DNA from: Bog-756 sp963710495
GTDB lineage: Bacteria > Actinomycetota > Acidimicrobiia > Acidimicrobiales > RAAP-2
DNA: 64,000 nucleotides
Assembly: GCA_963710495.1 (NCBI GenBank)
Contig: CAVQAI010000009.1
Location: 62,001 to 126,000 of the forward strand
Reading direction: 5' to 3'
The translations under genes were made by a program, and so were the position numbers. Below, piece after piece: positions 1 through 8,760 of this stretch. Position 1 is the stretch's first letter, and each line of letters begins with the position of its first letter. A model generated the notes under the pieces. The model worked only from the letters and a program-made list of their open reading frames with translations. It did not search any database and was not told the origin of the DNA.

Positions 1-1609
1 CGGCGCGGCGCTCGGCCGCCAGCCGCTCGAGCTCGTCGGCGCCGAAGTCGACATGGCACATCGCCTCGGCCAACAGTCGGTGCCCGGCGCGCTGGGCGAT
101 CTGGCGGTGCATCTCCTGGGCCACCCACCGGTAGCTCGGATGGCCCTGCGTCCCCGAGCGGAGCTCGAGCAGGTGCATGGCCTCACGGGCATTCATCTGC
201 ATGGTGTAGCGGATGCGGTAGGCCAGCGCCACGGCGTAGGCCGACTCGACCGGGAAGCTGGGTGCCAATGCTTCAGCCAGTTCTCGCGACCGCTCGAGCG
301 AACCGGCATACCGTTCGGACAATCCGGCCTCGGCCACCACGTCGGGCACGTCGTAGCCGAGCCGGGTGCCGAGCGGTTGCCAATCGATGGTCAGCATCCG
401 GTGGCGCTGCAGGTCGCGGAAGGCGCCGTAATCGGTGACGACGTCGAACCGGTACCCGGTGCGCTCGAACGCCCGCCCGGGACGGTGCCGCCGGTTGGAG
501 CGCTCTCCGACGTAGGCCCGCAGCAGGGCTCGGCGCTCCTCCGCCCCCAGCCGGGACACCCGGGCCGCCACCTCCTCCTCGCTGGCACCGGTGAGCGGAC
601 CGCAGATGGCGGCGATGACCTTGTCCTCGCCGTCCGGGTCGAAATCGACCAGGGTGACCGACGGGTGCCCCGAGGGCCCGGCCATCGGCATGTCATCGGG
701 CGCCACCAGGTCGGGGAAGAGCGCCTCCACCAGCCGGGCGGTGTCGCGGCGGGTCCGGGCCAGGTACTCGGACCACACCCCGCCCCGGTCGGGGCGATCC
801 ACCCGCTGGAGGAAGGAGGGGATGACCTTCCGCAGCTCCTCCAACATCAGCTCGGCGTAGCGGCGGGCCTCGGGAAGCGGATGGGCCCGCATGCGCAGCA
901 ACAGGAGCTCGTAGGACTGCCCGGTTCCGTAGATGCCGACATTGGACAGCGAGCCGGCCGGCAACAGGCCGCGCATCGCATCGAGTGCCTTGGCCCGCAC
1001 CGCTTGGCGGTGCACGAAATCCGAGTCACCGGGTTGGCGCGGATGGCGGTGGCCCAACCAGGCCTGGGTCGACTCCAGCAGCTCGCCGTAGGTGTCGAAC
1101 ATCCGGTCCATGTCCCCCACGTAGCGGGCCCCGAGCGAGGAGGCCAGCAACCCCGGGTCCCGGTAGTAGCGGTAGTGGCCCGATGTCGGCCGGTTGTTGT
1201 AGGGGATGTAGCGGGTCGACTGCTCCAGGTAGGCCATGAGCCGCCCCCACTCGAGCACCTTGGTGAGGACGTTGGACGCCTGCTCGCAGGCCAGGTGGAC
1301 CCCGCCGAGCTGCGCCACCGAATCGTCGCCGTACTCGACGAACACCCGCTGGTAGAGGTCCTCGGCCCGGGCCAGCCCGACCGTGGCGTCGACGCCGGCG
1401 TCCCCGGCGATGTCGAGCTCGCCGACGAACTCGTCGAGGAACAGCCGGCGCAGGCTCTTGGACGACCTGGAGTACCGGGCGAACAGGGCTCCCTTGACCA
1501 CTTCAGGCAGGTTGACCAGGGCGAAGACCGGCCTGTCCAAGTTGGTGACATAGCGTCGGAGGACGTCTTCCTCCTCGGTGCTGAATGTCTCCACGACATA
1601 GGGGAACAT
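1..1609 (-). CDS. Tandem ThyX-like (FAD-dependent thymidylate synthase family) protein, 3' end outside window
   Basis: Reading from ATG at 1609, the minus strand is open to the window edge (about 536 codons), so the C-terminus is missing. Two ThyX-like halves are visible. The first has EQSTRYIPY, resembling the end of the ThyX nucleotide-binding motif. The second has RHRMLTIDWQPLG and then MNAREAMHLLELRSG, matching the ThyX NAR...LELR signature. The usual RHRx7S motif is altered (no Ser/Glu pattern after RHR), so activity as a thymidylate synthase is uncertain. The gene starts 12 bp after the helicase stop, so it is probably the last visible gene of the tat-helY operon. Family membership is fairly sure; function is not. 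Confidence 0.75.
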   Translation of the reverse strand, partial: MFPYVVETFSTEEEDVLRRYVTNLDRPVFALVNLPEVVKGALFARYSRSSKSLRRLFLDEFVGELDIAGDAGVDATVGLARAEDLYQRVFVEYGDDSVAQLGGVHLACEQASNVLTKVLEWGRLMAYLEQSTRYIPYNNRPTSGHYRYYRDPGLLASSLGARYVGDMDRMFDTYGELLESTQAWLGHRHPRQPGDSDFVHRQAVRAKALDAMRGLLPAGSLSNVGIYGTGQSYELLLLRMRAHPLPEARRYAELMLEELRKVIPSFLQRVDRPDRGGVWSEYLARTRRDTARLVEALFPDLVAPDDMPMAGPSGHPSVTLVDFDPDGEDKVIAAICGPLTGASEEEVAARVSRLGAEERRALLRAYVGERSNRRHRPGRAFERTGYRFDVVTDYGAFRDLQRHRMLTIDWQPLGTRLGYDVPDVVAEAGLSERYAGSLERSRELAEALAPSFPVESAYAVALAYRIRYTMQMNAREAMHLLELRSGTQGHPSYRWVAQEMHRQIAQRAGHRLLAEAMCHVDFGADELERLAAERRA

Positions 1610-1621
1610 GCCCGGATCACA

Positions 1622-3694
1622 CTACGACGGGGCGGACGGCCGAGGCGCGGACCCCAGGGCGGCCGGATCGTCGGCGCCGACCACGCCCCGACGCAGGAGG
1701 GAGACGGCCAGGCCGGCATCCTCCCTGGTCCCCGGCTGGGGAGCCGTCTCGGCCAGTTGGCGGAGGAGGTCGATGAGCTGGCGCACGTTGCGCACGAAGT
1801 CGCCGGGAGCGACCTCGGCCTCCCGCAGCACCGAATCGAGGCCCTCGCCCCCGGCCCAGGCGACCACCGCCCGGGCCAGGCCGGGATCCGGCGCCCGGGT
1901 GCGGCGCAGGCCGAGCCGCCGCTCGTCGGCCCGGAGGGAGGCGGCCATGGCGCCGAGTTCGGCCAGCCGCTCGGCGACCACCGGTGACCGCGGGGGACGC
2001 ACGGCCTCGCCTTGACGCCGCGTCTCGAAGGACAGCGCCGAGGCCACGCCGGCGAGTGCGGCCGGGCCGAGCCCGTCGAACACCCCCCGGCCGAGGCCAT
2101 CGGCCACCAGCAGGTCCGACTCGTGGTAGATCGAGGCCAGGACCTGGCCCGGCCCGGTCAGCCGCCAGCCGTCGACGAAGCCGCGCTCCTCGAGCACGGT
2201 CAGCCGCTGGTCCAGCTGGGTGGTGAGCGAGACCGACCCCACCGGGGCCTGCCACTGGCCGTAGGAGGCGGCCACCACCGCCTCGGCCTCCGACCTCGTC
2301 CACCGCCGCACCAGGTTGACCGCCAGGTTGTAGGTCGGGTGGAAGGAGGAGACCAGGTCTGGCGGTGGGGCGAGGGCCGTCCGGGCCACGTCGGCGAAAG
2401 TCACCGCCGCCGACCAGAGGACCAGCGCGTGGCCGACGGTGTCGATGCCGCGCCGGCCGGCCCGCCCGGTCAGCTGGCGGTACTCGCCGGAGGTGAGCGC
2501 CGAGGCTTCCGGCCCGCGGAACTTGGCGAACCGTTCGACCACCACGGTGCGGGCCGGCATGTTGATGCCGAGGGCCAGCGTCTCGGTGGCGAACACCACC
2601 TTGAGGAGGCCGGCGGAAAAGCACTGCTCCACCGCCTGGCGGAAGGCCGGCACCAACCCGGCGTGGTGCGGGGCGATGCCCGCCTCCAACGCCGCCGACC
2701 ACGGGCCGTAGCCCAGGGTGCGGAGGTCGTCGTCCCCGAGCCGCTCGACGGCGGTCTCGGTCACCTGGCGGATCCGGGCCCGTTCCTCGGCGGTGGTCAA
2801 CCGGACGCCGTCACGCAGGCACTGCCGGGTGGCGTCATCGCACGCCGCCCGCGAGAAGATGAACGTGATGGCCGGCAGCATGCCCGCCCCGGCCAGGTAC
2901 TCGACGACCTCGACCCGGCGGGGGGCCCGGTAGCGGTGGTGGCGTTGGCGCCGCCGGCGCTCGTCGAGGGCCAGGCCCTCGGGATTGGGACGGCTCCCCC
3001 GCAGGAGGGGGATGACGGTGAGCCCGTCCCGGTGGCGCTGGGCGATGGCGTAGTGGTCCTGCAGGGTGACCGGTCGATGGTCGGCCACGATGACCCGGGT
3101 GGTGCCCCGGATGGAGGTGAGCCACGCCCCGAAGTCGGCCGCGTTGCCGACGGTGGCCGACAGGCTGACGAAGCGCACGGCCGGTGGGGTGAGCACCAAC
3201 ACCTCCTCCCACACCGATCCTCGGTAGGGGTCCTGCAGGTAGTGGACCTCGTCGAGCACCACGACCTCCAGGCCCTCGAGGGCCGCCGACCGGGAGAACA
3301 GCATGTTGCGGAGGACCTCGGTGGTCATGACCACGATGGGAGCACGGGCCTGGTGGGAGACGTCACCGGTCAACAACCCGACACGCTCCTCGCCGTACCG
3401 CCGGGCCAGCTCGGCGAACTTCTGGTTGGACAGGGCCTTGATGGGCGTGGTGTAGAAGGTCTTGCCGCCCCGGTCCAGGGCCACCGCCGCCGCATAGTCG
3501 GCGATCAGGGTCTTACCCGATCCGGTGGGTGCCGAGACCAGTACCGACTCGCCCCGGTCGATGGCGTCCATGGCCCGTGACTGGAACGGGTCGAGGGCGA
3601 ATCCCGCCTCCCGTTCGAAGGCGGCCCGCCGGTCCGTTGCGGCTTCCTCGTGTCCGGCGCTCCGGGCCGTCCCCCGGAGGCGCCCCTCGCTCAT
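1622..3694 (-). CDS. helY: Ski2-like DEAD/DEAH-box RNA helicase (HelY type)
   Basis: A 690-residue superfamily 2 helicase. Near the N-terminus are the Walker A SAPTGSGKT and the DEVH box (LDEVHYLQD). Further on are SLSATVGNA (motif III) and TGRAGRRGID (motif VI). A C-terminal helical region follows, as in the HelY/Mtr4/Ski2 group, which unwinds RNA in processing or decay. The ATG at 3694 overlaps the tatC stop by 4 bp, which implies translational coupling and fixes the start, although the same frame stays open further upstream. Gene order tatA-tatC-helY is the same as in mycobacteria. It is shorter than mycobacterial HelY (about 900 residues), mainly at the C-terminal end. Confidence 0.9.
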   Translation of the reverse strand: MSEGRLRGTARSAGHEEAATDRRAAFEREAGFALDPFQSRAMDAIDRGESVLVSAPTGSGKTLIADYAAAVALDRGGKTFYTTPIKALSNQKFAELARRYGEERVGLLTGDVSHQARAPIVVMTTEVLRNMLFSRSAALEGLEVVVLDEVHYLQDPYRGSVWEEVLVLTPPAVRFVSLSATVGNAADFGAWLTSIRGTTRVIVADHRPVTLQDHYAIAQRHRDGLTVIPLLRGSRPNPEGLALDERRRRQRHHRYRAPRRVEVVEYLAGAGMLPAITFIFSRAACDDATRQCLRDGVRLTTAEERARIRQVTETAVERLGDDDLRTLGYGPWSAALEAGIAPHHAGLVPAFRQAVEQCFSAGLLKVVFATETLALGINMPARTVVVERFAKFRGPEASALTSGEYRQLTGRAGRRGIDTVGHALVLWSAAVTFADVARTALAPPPDLVSSFHPTYNLAVNLVRRWTRSEAEAVVAASYGQWQAPVGSVSLTTQLDQRLTVLEERGFVDGWRLTGPGQVLASIYHESDLLVADGLGRGVFDGLGPAALAGVASALSFETRRQGEAVRPPRSPVVAERLAELGAMAASLRADERRLGLRRTRAPDPGLARAVVAWAGGEGLDSVLREAEVAPGDFVRNVRQLIDLLRQLAETAPQPGTREDAGLAVSLLRRGVVGADDPAALGSAPRPSAPS

Positions 3695-4440
3695 CGGTGC
3701 AAGAGCTTCCCGACCACGATGGACAGTTCGTAGAAGATATAGAGCGGGATGGCCATGGCCATCATCGAGAACGGGTCGGAGCTCGGGGTCACCACCCCGG
3801 CGACCACCACGATGAGAACGATGGCCCATCGTCGCCACGAGCCGAGCTGGGCCGGGGTGATCACCCCGGCCAGTTGCAGTGAGACCAGCAACACCGGGAA
3901 CTCGAAGGTGAGACCGAACACCGTCATCAAGACCACGATGAGGCTGAGGTACTTGGTCGGGTCGAGGATCTGGTGCAGGCTCGGACCGCCGATGTTGATC
4001 AGGAAATTCAGGGCATGGGGGAAGGTCAGATAGGCGACGAGGCAGCCCAGGGCGAACAAGCTGATCGAGATCACGATGAACGGGATGGCGTAGCGCTTCT
4101 CCTTGGGGTGGAGGCCGGGCGTGATGAAGCGCCACAGCTCCCACAGCAACACCGGCGACGACAGGAAGATCCCCCCGTAGGCGGCGATCTTGATCCGCAG
4201 GGCCAGACCGTCCAGCGGACCGGTGATGTAGAACCCGCAGTGGGCCGGCTCGACTTGGCAGTAGGGGTGCTTGAGGAAGGAGAGGATCCACGGGTACAGC
4301 AGGAAGGCCGCGGTGGCCGCCAGCACGAAGGCCACGGCCGAGACGATGACCCGGTTGCGGAGCTCGCCCAGGTGCTCGACGAGCGTCATCGAGTCCGGCG
4401 AGGGCCGGGTCTCGTTCCGTCGCTTCAGTGAGATGGGCAT
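3691..4440 (-). CDS. tatC: Sec-independent protein translocase TatC
   Basis: A 249-residue polytopic membrane protein. The N-terminus has the conserved LVEHLGELRNRV, the TatC signature for twin-arginine signal recognition. Six hydrophobic segments follow, with the conserved F-E-x-P stretch (LTFEFPVLLVSL) in the middle. It forms the receptor part of the Tat translocon, exporting folded proteins across the cytoplasmic membrane. It lies 49 bp downstream of the TatA/B gene and overlaps the helicase start by 4 bp, so all three are probably cotranscribed. Confidence 0.95.
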   Translation of the reverse strand: MPISLKRRNETRPSPDSMTLVEHLGELRNRVIVSAVAFVLAATAAFLLYPWILSFLKHPYCQVEPAHCGFYITGPLDGLALRIKIAAYGGIFLSSPVLLWELWRFITPGLHPKEKRYAIPFIVISISLFALGCLVAYLTFPHALNFLINIGGPSLHQILDPTKYLSLIVVLMTVFGLTFEFPVLLVSLQLAGVITPAQLGSWRRWAIVLIVVVAGVVTPSSDPFSMMAMAIPLYIFYELSIVVGKLLHR

Positions 4441-4489
4441 GACATCCGGGGATCGCTCGGACCCGGCATGGACCGCGGCCCCGGCCGGG

Positions 4490-4960
4490 TCAGTTCATCC
4501 CGGGGTCGTCGGGGACGACCCCGCCGGTGGCGCGGACCTGGTGGACGATCCCGCCGGGATCGGTGATGAGCACCCCGGGGACGGCCGGAGCCTCCTCGGC
4601 GGCCTGCACCGAGCCGGCCGGCCGGTTGGCGTCCGCAGCCGGTTGCACCGCATCGCCTTGCACGTCCGGTGGTTCGGCACCGTCGACCGAACCGGATGTC
4701 GCCTCGTTGCCGACGCTGTGGGCATCGGCCAGGGTGTCGAGGAACGAGAGCGGGGATCGCACGGCCTGGGCGATCTTCTCGGTCGAGGGGAGGTCGGGGA
4801 ACGACCCGCGCACATCCGACTCGAACCGATGGCGGAACCGGCGGAAATCGCCCCACAGTCCGCCGATCTGCCGAGCCATTTTGGGCAGCTTGTCCGGTCC
4901 GAGCACGATGAGGGCCACCACCAGGATGACCAGCACCTTCGCCGGGCTGAGGAACACCAT
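4490..4960 (-). CDS. tatA: Twin-arginine translocase subunit TatA/TatB
   Basis: A 156-residue protein with one N-terminal membrane helix (about residues 5-21), the GPDKLP hinge, and an amphipathic helix (RQIGGLWGDFRRFRHRF). A long, poorly conserved tail follows. The hinge and helix are the TatA/TatB hallmark. The length is typical of TatB (about 130-170) rather than TatA (60-90). With no second TatA-like gene in the window, the TatA versus TatB assignment stays open. It probably works with the TatC encoded just downstream. Confidence 0.88.
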   Translation of the reverse strand: MVFLSPAKVLVILVVALIVLGPDKLPKMARQIGGLWGDFRRFRHRFESDVRGSFPDLPSTEKIAQAVRSPLSFLDTLADAHSVGNEATSGSVDGAEPPDVQGDAVQPAADANRPAGSVQAAEEAPAVPGVLITDPGGIVHQVRATGGVVPDDPGMN

Positions 4961-5014
4961 GAGCCCGAGTGTACCGGCGGGATCAGGGTATCGGCTGACC
5001 GCCGGCGCTCCGCC

Positions 5015-5860
5015 TCACCAGGTTGCCTCGGAGGCCGGTCGGGTGCGGGCCGGGCCCGGCTCCTTGAGGGCCAGGATCAGCGCCACCAGCACGACCACGC
5101 CGAGCACCGAGAGGATTGCGATCCAGGTCGCGTCGGTGAACGGCCAGGCGACGAAGGCCATCTTCCCGACGATGAGGCTGGCGGCGATCGGGCCGAAGTA
5201 CCGGCTGTCCTCCGAGTCGGTCCGGTTGTCCCCCATCACGTAGTACTCCCCCGGCGGCACGGTGAAGGGGTGGTTGAGGCTGAACGCCTCCGGCAGCGGG
5301 CTGGGCGAGCTGACCGGGGCCGGGTCGGGCAGCCACGGCTCCGACAGTGGCTTGCCGTCGATGTAGACCCGGCCACCGGACAGGGCGACGGTGTCCCCCG
5401 GCAGCCCGATGACCCGCTTGACCAGATCGGCGTAGTCGGCCTGCTCGAGGGGCGGCCGGCGGAACACGACCACGTCGCCGCGATCCACTCCGTGGAGGCG
5501 GTAGCTCAGCTTGTCGACCACGATCCGGTCGCCCACCTGCAGCGTGGGGAGCATGGAGCCCGACGGGATGTAGAACATCTGGGCCACGTAGGCCCGGACC
5601 CCGACGGCCAGCACGAGGGCCACGACCAGGACCGCCAGCCACTCCAGCAGCCACCGGCCCGACCGCCGCCCCGGCTCGGTCCCCGACCGGTCTCGGGGCC
5701 CCTGTCCGGGCCGTCGTGCCCGGGCCGTCGTGCGCCGGCCCGCCCAGCGACGGTACCGGTTGGGGGGTGTCGGGGGCGGCCGGACCCCCCCTCGGCGCCG
5801 GCCCCGAAGGCGCGAACCCGGCCACCGACGGGGGCGGGTCGGCCGGGTGCCCGACGTCAC
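5015..5860 (-). CDS. lepB: Signal peptidase I (first of a tandem pair)
   Basis: Type I signal peptidase, 281 residues from a GTG at 5860. A basic, proline-rich cytoplasmic N-terminus is followed by a membrane helix (about 71-88). The catalytic Ser102 lies in PSGSMLPTLQVGDR and the general-base Lys148 in DLVKRVIGLPGD. Box E is GEYYVMGDNRTDSEDSR. A second hydrophobic segment sits near the C-terminus (about 247-265), which the neighbouring paralogue lacks. The start is uncertain because the first 65 residues are low-complexity. It cleaves signal peptides outside the membrane. The neighbouring Tat genes make an export cluster. Confidence 0.92.
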   Translation of the reverse strand: MTSGTRPTRPRRWPGSRLRGRRRGGVRPPPTPPNRYRRWAGRRTTARARRPGQGPRDRSGTEPGRRSGRWLLEWLAVLVVALVLAVGVRAYVAQMFYIPSGSMLPTLQVGDRIVVDKLSYRLHGVDRGDVVVFRRPPLEQADYADLVKRVIGLPGDTVALSGGRVYIDGKPLSEPWLPDPAPVSSPSPLPEAFSLNHPFTVPPGEYYVMGDNRTDSEDSRYFGPIAASLIVGKMAFVAWPFTDATWIAILSVLGVVVLVALILALKEPGPARTRPASEATW

Positions 5861-5924
5861 GGTCCTGGAGGTCGGGTGGCACCAGAGGGCGAGGCTACTC
5901 GACTACCCCCGGGTCACCGGCGCG

Positions 5925-6593
5925 TCAAAGGCCCTTGATATGCCCGAGCGGCCACACCACCGCGACGGCCCGCCCCACGATGAGCGACCGCGGGATGGGG
6001 CCGAAGAACCGGCTGTCCTCGGAGTCCTTCCGGTTGTCCCCCATCACGTAGTACTCGCCCGGGGGGATCTTGACCGGGCCGGGCAGGTCGAACTCGGGAT
6101 GTGCGTCACCTCCGGCCAGCGGGCCGCTGTAGCTCTGCGAACCGGGCGGCAGCCAGGGCTCGACCAACCGTTTCCCGTCGATGTAGATGGCGCCGTTCTG
6201 CGAGGAGATCGTCTCGCCGGGAAGCCCGATCACGCGCTTCACCAAGTCGGCGTAAGCCTGGTCCTCGAGCGGCGGGCGGGCGAAGACCACGATGTCCCCC
6301 CGGTGGGGATCGTGGAACCGGTAGCTGAGCTTGTCCACGATGATCCGGTCGCCGACTTGCAGCGTGGGGAGCATCGACCCGGAGGGGATATAGAAGGACT
6401 GGACGACGAAGGTGCGGAGCAGCACGGTGCCGAGCACCACCGCCACCAGGATGATCCCCCATTCGATGACGGCCCGCCGGCCCCGCCCCCGATCCGTGCT
6501 CGGGGTCGCATCGGCCGGGTCACGTTCCTCCGCCAGCAGCCGGGTGGCGCTGAGCGCCTTGGTCTGGCCGGGGGGTGGCGTGGTCACAATCAT
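5925..6593 (-). CDS. lepB: Signal peptidase I (second of a tandem pair)
   Basis: A 222-residue type I signal peptidase starting at ATG 6593. There is one membrane helix (about 43-60). Catalytic Ser73 lies in PSGSMLPTLQVGDR, Lys119 in DLVKRVIGLPGE, and the box-E motif is GEYYVMGDNRKDSEDSR. The core closely resembles the gene 64 bp downstream, so the pair is a tandem duplication. The paralogues differ in the N-terminus, in the insert before box E and at the C-terminus, which may mean different substrates (inference). It lies 72 bp downstream of pafA on the same strand. Confidence 0.93.
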   Translation of the reverse strand: MIVTTPPPGQTKALSATRLLAEERDPADATPSTDRGRGRRAVIEWGIILVAVVLGTVLLRTFVVQSFYIPSGSMLPTLQVGDRIIVDKLSYRFHDPHRGDIVVFARPPLEDQAYADLVKRVIGLPGETISSQNGAIYIDGKRLVEPWLPPGSQSYSGPLAGGDAHPEFDLPGPVKIPPGEYYVMGDNRKDSEDSRFFGPIPRSLIVGRAVAVVWPLGHIKGL

Positions 6594-6665
6594 GGGACGC
6601 TACCGCAGGCGTTGCCCGAGGTCGGGTCGAGCAGCACACGGAGTGGTCGCCCCGGGTGCCCACGG

Positions 6666-8024
6666 TCACAGGCCGGCGATGAGCTTCTCCACCCGATCGT
6701 CCTTCGACTTGAAGGGATCCTTGAGGAGCACCGTCCGTTGGGCCTGGTCGTTGAGCTTGAGGTGCACCCAGTCCACCGTGAAGTCGCGGCGCCGCTCCTT
6801 GGCCTTCTTGACGAATTCACCCCGCAGCCGAGCTCGGGTGGTCTGGGGCGGTGTGGACATGGCTGCACCGATGTCGACGTCGTCGCAGATGCGGTCGAGC
6901 TGGTCGTGGTTCTGCAATCGGTAGTAGAGACCTCGTGACCGGTCGACGTCGTGGTATTGGAGGTCGAGCAGCGAGACCGTGGGGTGGTGCAGGGACAGGT
7001 TGTGGCGGAGCCGGTACCGGTCGATGAGCCGGTACTTGGCCGCCCAGTCGCACTCCCGGTGCAACGACAGGGGGTCCGACTCGAGACCCTTCAGGCAGTG
7101 CTCCCACATGTCGAGGGCGTGGTCCTCCTGGGGAGAGAGGCCCTGCCGGTCCCGGTAGCGAATGGCGCGCTGGAGATACTCGCCCTGGATGTCCAGCGCG
7201 CTCATCTCGCGGCCGTTGGCCAGCCGGACCGGTCGCCGGCAGGTGATGTCGTGACTGATCTCCCGGATGGCCCGGATCGGGTTCTCGAGGGTGAGGTCCC
7301 GCATCACGGTGGAGGGGTCCTCGAGCATGCGCAACACGATGCTGGTCGCCCCGACCTTCAAGAAGGTGGCGTATTCGCTCATGTTGGAGTCCCCCACGAT
7401 GACGTGGAGCCGCCGGTACCGCTCGGCGTCGGCGTGGGGCTCGTCCCGGGTGTTGATGATCGGGCGGCTGCGGGTGGTCGCCGACGAGACGCCCTCCCAG
7501 ATGTGCTCGGCTCGCTGGCTGAGGCAGAAGACCGCGCCCCGGGCCGTCTGGAGCACCTTGCCCGCCCCGGCGTAGGCCTGCCGGCTGACCAGAAAGGGGA
7601 TGAGCACTTCGGTGTAGTGGGCGAAGTCGTCGCGCCGGCTGGTCAAGTAGTTCTCGTGACAGCCGTAGGAGTTGCCGGCCGAGTCGGTGTTGTTCTTGAA
7701 CAGGTAGATGTCGCCCCGGATCCCCTCTTCCCGGAGTCGGGCCTCGGCTCCCTCGACCAGCGACGAGAGGATCCACTCGCCCGCCTTGTCGTGGACGACC
7801 AGTTCGGCGATGTCGTCGCACTCCGGGGTGGCGTACTCGGGATGGCTTCCCACGTCGAGGTAGAGCCGGGCCCCGTTCTCGAGGAACACGTTGGACGAGC
7901 GACCCCAGCTGACCACCCGGCGGAACAGGTAGCGGGCCACCTCGTCGGGGCTCAGCCGCCGCTGGCCGCGCAACGTGCAGGTGACCCCGTACTCGTTCTC
8001 CAAGCCGTAGATCCGCTTGTCCAC
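6666..8024 (-). CDS. pafA: Pup-protein ligase PafA
   Basis: ATP-dependent ligase that joins the C-terminal glutamate of Pup to substrate lysines, marking proteins for the proteasome. It has the carboxylate-amine ligase fold of the PafA/Dop family: an N-terminal GLENEYGVTCT strand, the catalytic loop LYLDVGSHPEYATPE, KNNTDSAGNSYGCHENY, and INTRDEPHADAERYRRLHVI. I chose GTG at 8024 (452 residues, beginning VDKRIYGLENEYG) because family members start directly at this strand. The frame is open to a GTG at 8060, but that would add a tail containing an 18-bp palindrome. It lies 58 bp downstream of prcA. Confidence 0.95.
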   Translation of the reverse strand: MDKRIYGLENEYGVTCTLRGQRRLSPDEVARYLFRRVVSWGRSSNVFLENGARLYLDVGSHPEYATPECDDIAELVVHDKAGEWILSSLVEGAEARLREEGIRGDIYLFKNNTDSAGNSYGCHENYLTSRRDDFAHYTEVLIPFLVSRQAYAGAGKVLQTARGAVFCLSQRAEHIWEGVSSATTRSRPIINTRDEPHADAERYRRLHVIVGDSNMSEYATFLKVGATSIVLRMLEDPSTVMRDLTLENPIRAIREISHDITCRRPVRLANGREMSALDIQGEYLQRAIRYRDRQGLSPQEDHALDMWEHCLKGLESDPLSLHRECDWAAKYRLIDRYRLRHNLSLHHPTVSLLDLQYHDVDRSRGLYYRLQNHDQLDRICDDVDIGAAMSTPPQTTRARLRGEFVKKAKERRRDFTVDWVHLKLNDQAQRTVLLKDPFKSKDDRVEKLIAGL

Positions 8025-8027
8025 GTC

Positions 8028-8045
8028 TCTCACGGTACCGTGAGA
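8028..8045. promoter_or_regulatory. Perfect 18-bp palindrome before pafA
   Basis: TCTCACGGTACCGTGAGA is perfectly self-complementary and ends 3 bp before the preferred pafA GTG. It could be a repressor site, or an mRNA hairpin covering the ribosome-binding region of pafA. Only the symmetry is seen; the function is inferred. Confidence 0.5.
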
Positions 8046-8082
8046 AGGAGCGGGTGCCACGAATCGCCGTGACGTGGGCCGC

Positions 8083-8760
8083 TCAGGCCAGCAGTGACTC
8101 CAGTTCCCCGTCCACCAGTCGGCGGAAGGCCCGGCGCCCGTTGCCCGGGGACAGCACGGCCACCTCGAGGTCGGCGCCGGCCAGGGTGCGGTCCGGGCCG
8201 GCCAGGGCGTCGACCGCCGCCCGGAGCGCAGCCTCCAGCGACCATCCCTCCGTCCACCGCTCCTCGAGGCGCTCGGCGATGGCCTCGGTCTCGCCCCCGA
8301 GCACGGCGTACCGGTCCTCGTCGGTGATCGTCCCCTCGTAGGCGATGTGGTAGAGCTGCGGCGGACGGGGCCCGGTGCCCAGCTCGGCCACCAGGATCTC
8401 GACCTCCAGCGGCTTCATCTCGTGGGTGAACACCTGGCCGAGATATTGGGCGTACAGGTTGGCCAGGGACCGGGCGTCGACGTCCTCGCGACTGTAGGCG
8501 TATCCCTTGGTGTCGGCGTGGCGGATCCCCGACACCCGGAGCTGGTCGAACTCGTTGTACTTGCCCACGCCGGCAAAGGCGATCCGGTCGTAGATCTCGC
8601 TGATCTTGTGCAGCGACCGCGACGGGTTGTCGGCCACGATCACGATACCGGCGTCGTAGACCGATGCCACCAGCGAGCGGCCCCGGGCGATGCCCTTCTG
8701 GGCGTACTCGGCCCGGTCCTTCATGACCTGTTCCGGGGCCACGTAGTAGGGCATGGTCAT
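8083..8760 (-). CDS. prcA: Proteasome alpha subunit
   Basis: A 225-residue outer-ring subunit of the 20S proteasome. The N-terminal helix (YVAPEQVMKDRAEYAQKGIARGRS) is the gate/alpha-type extension, followed by the proteasome fold (VADNPSRSLHKISEIYDRIAF). No N-terminal threonine nucleophile follows a propeptide, as expected for alpha. The ATG overlaps the prcB stop by 4 bp, so the two ring subunits are translationally coupled. The product assembles with PrcB and docks the Mpa/ARC ring encoded upstream. Confidence 0.95.
   Translation of the reverse strand: MTMPYYVAPEQVMKDRAEYAQKGIARGRSLVASVYDAGIVIVADNPSRSLHKISEIYDRIAFAGVGKYNEFDQLRVSGIRHADTKGYAYSREDVDARSLANLYAQYLGQVFTHEMKPLEVEILVAELGTGPRPPQLYHIAYEGTITDEDRYAVLGGETEAIAERLEERWTEGWSLEAALRAAVDALAGPDRTLAGADLEVAVLSPGNGRRAFRRLVDGELESLLA

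Noticed and set aside
53..1987. A 644-codon plus-strand open frame at the window start
   Set aside because: It is antisense to the ThyX-like and helicase genes; high GC leaves long open frames on the opposite strand. It shows no family sequence or ribosome site.
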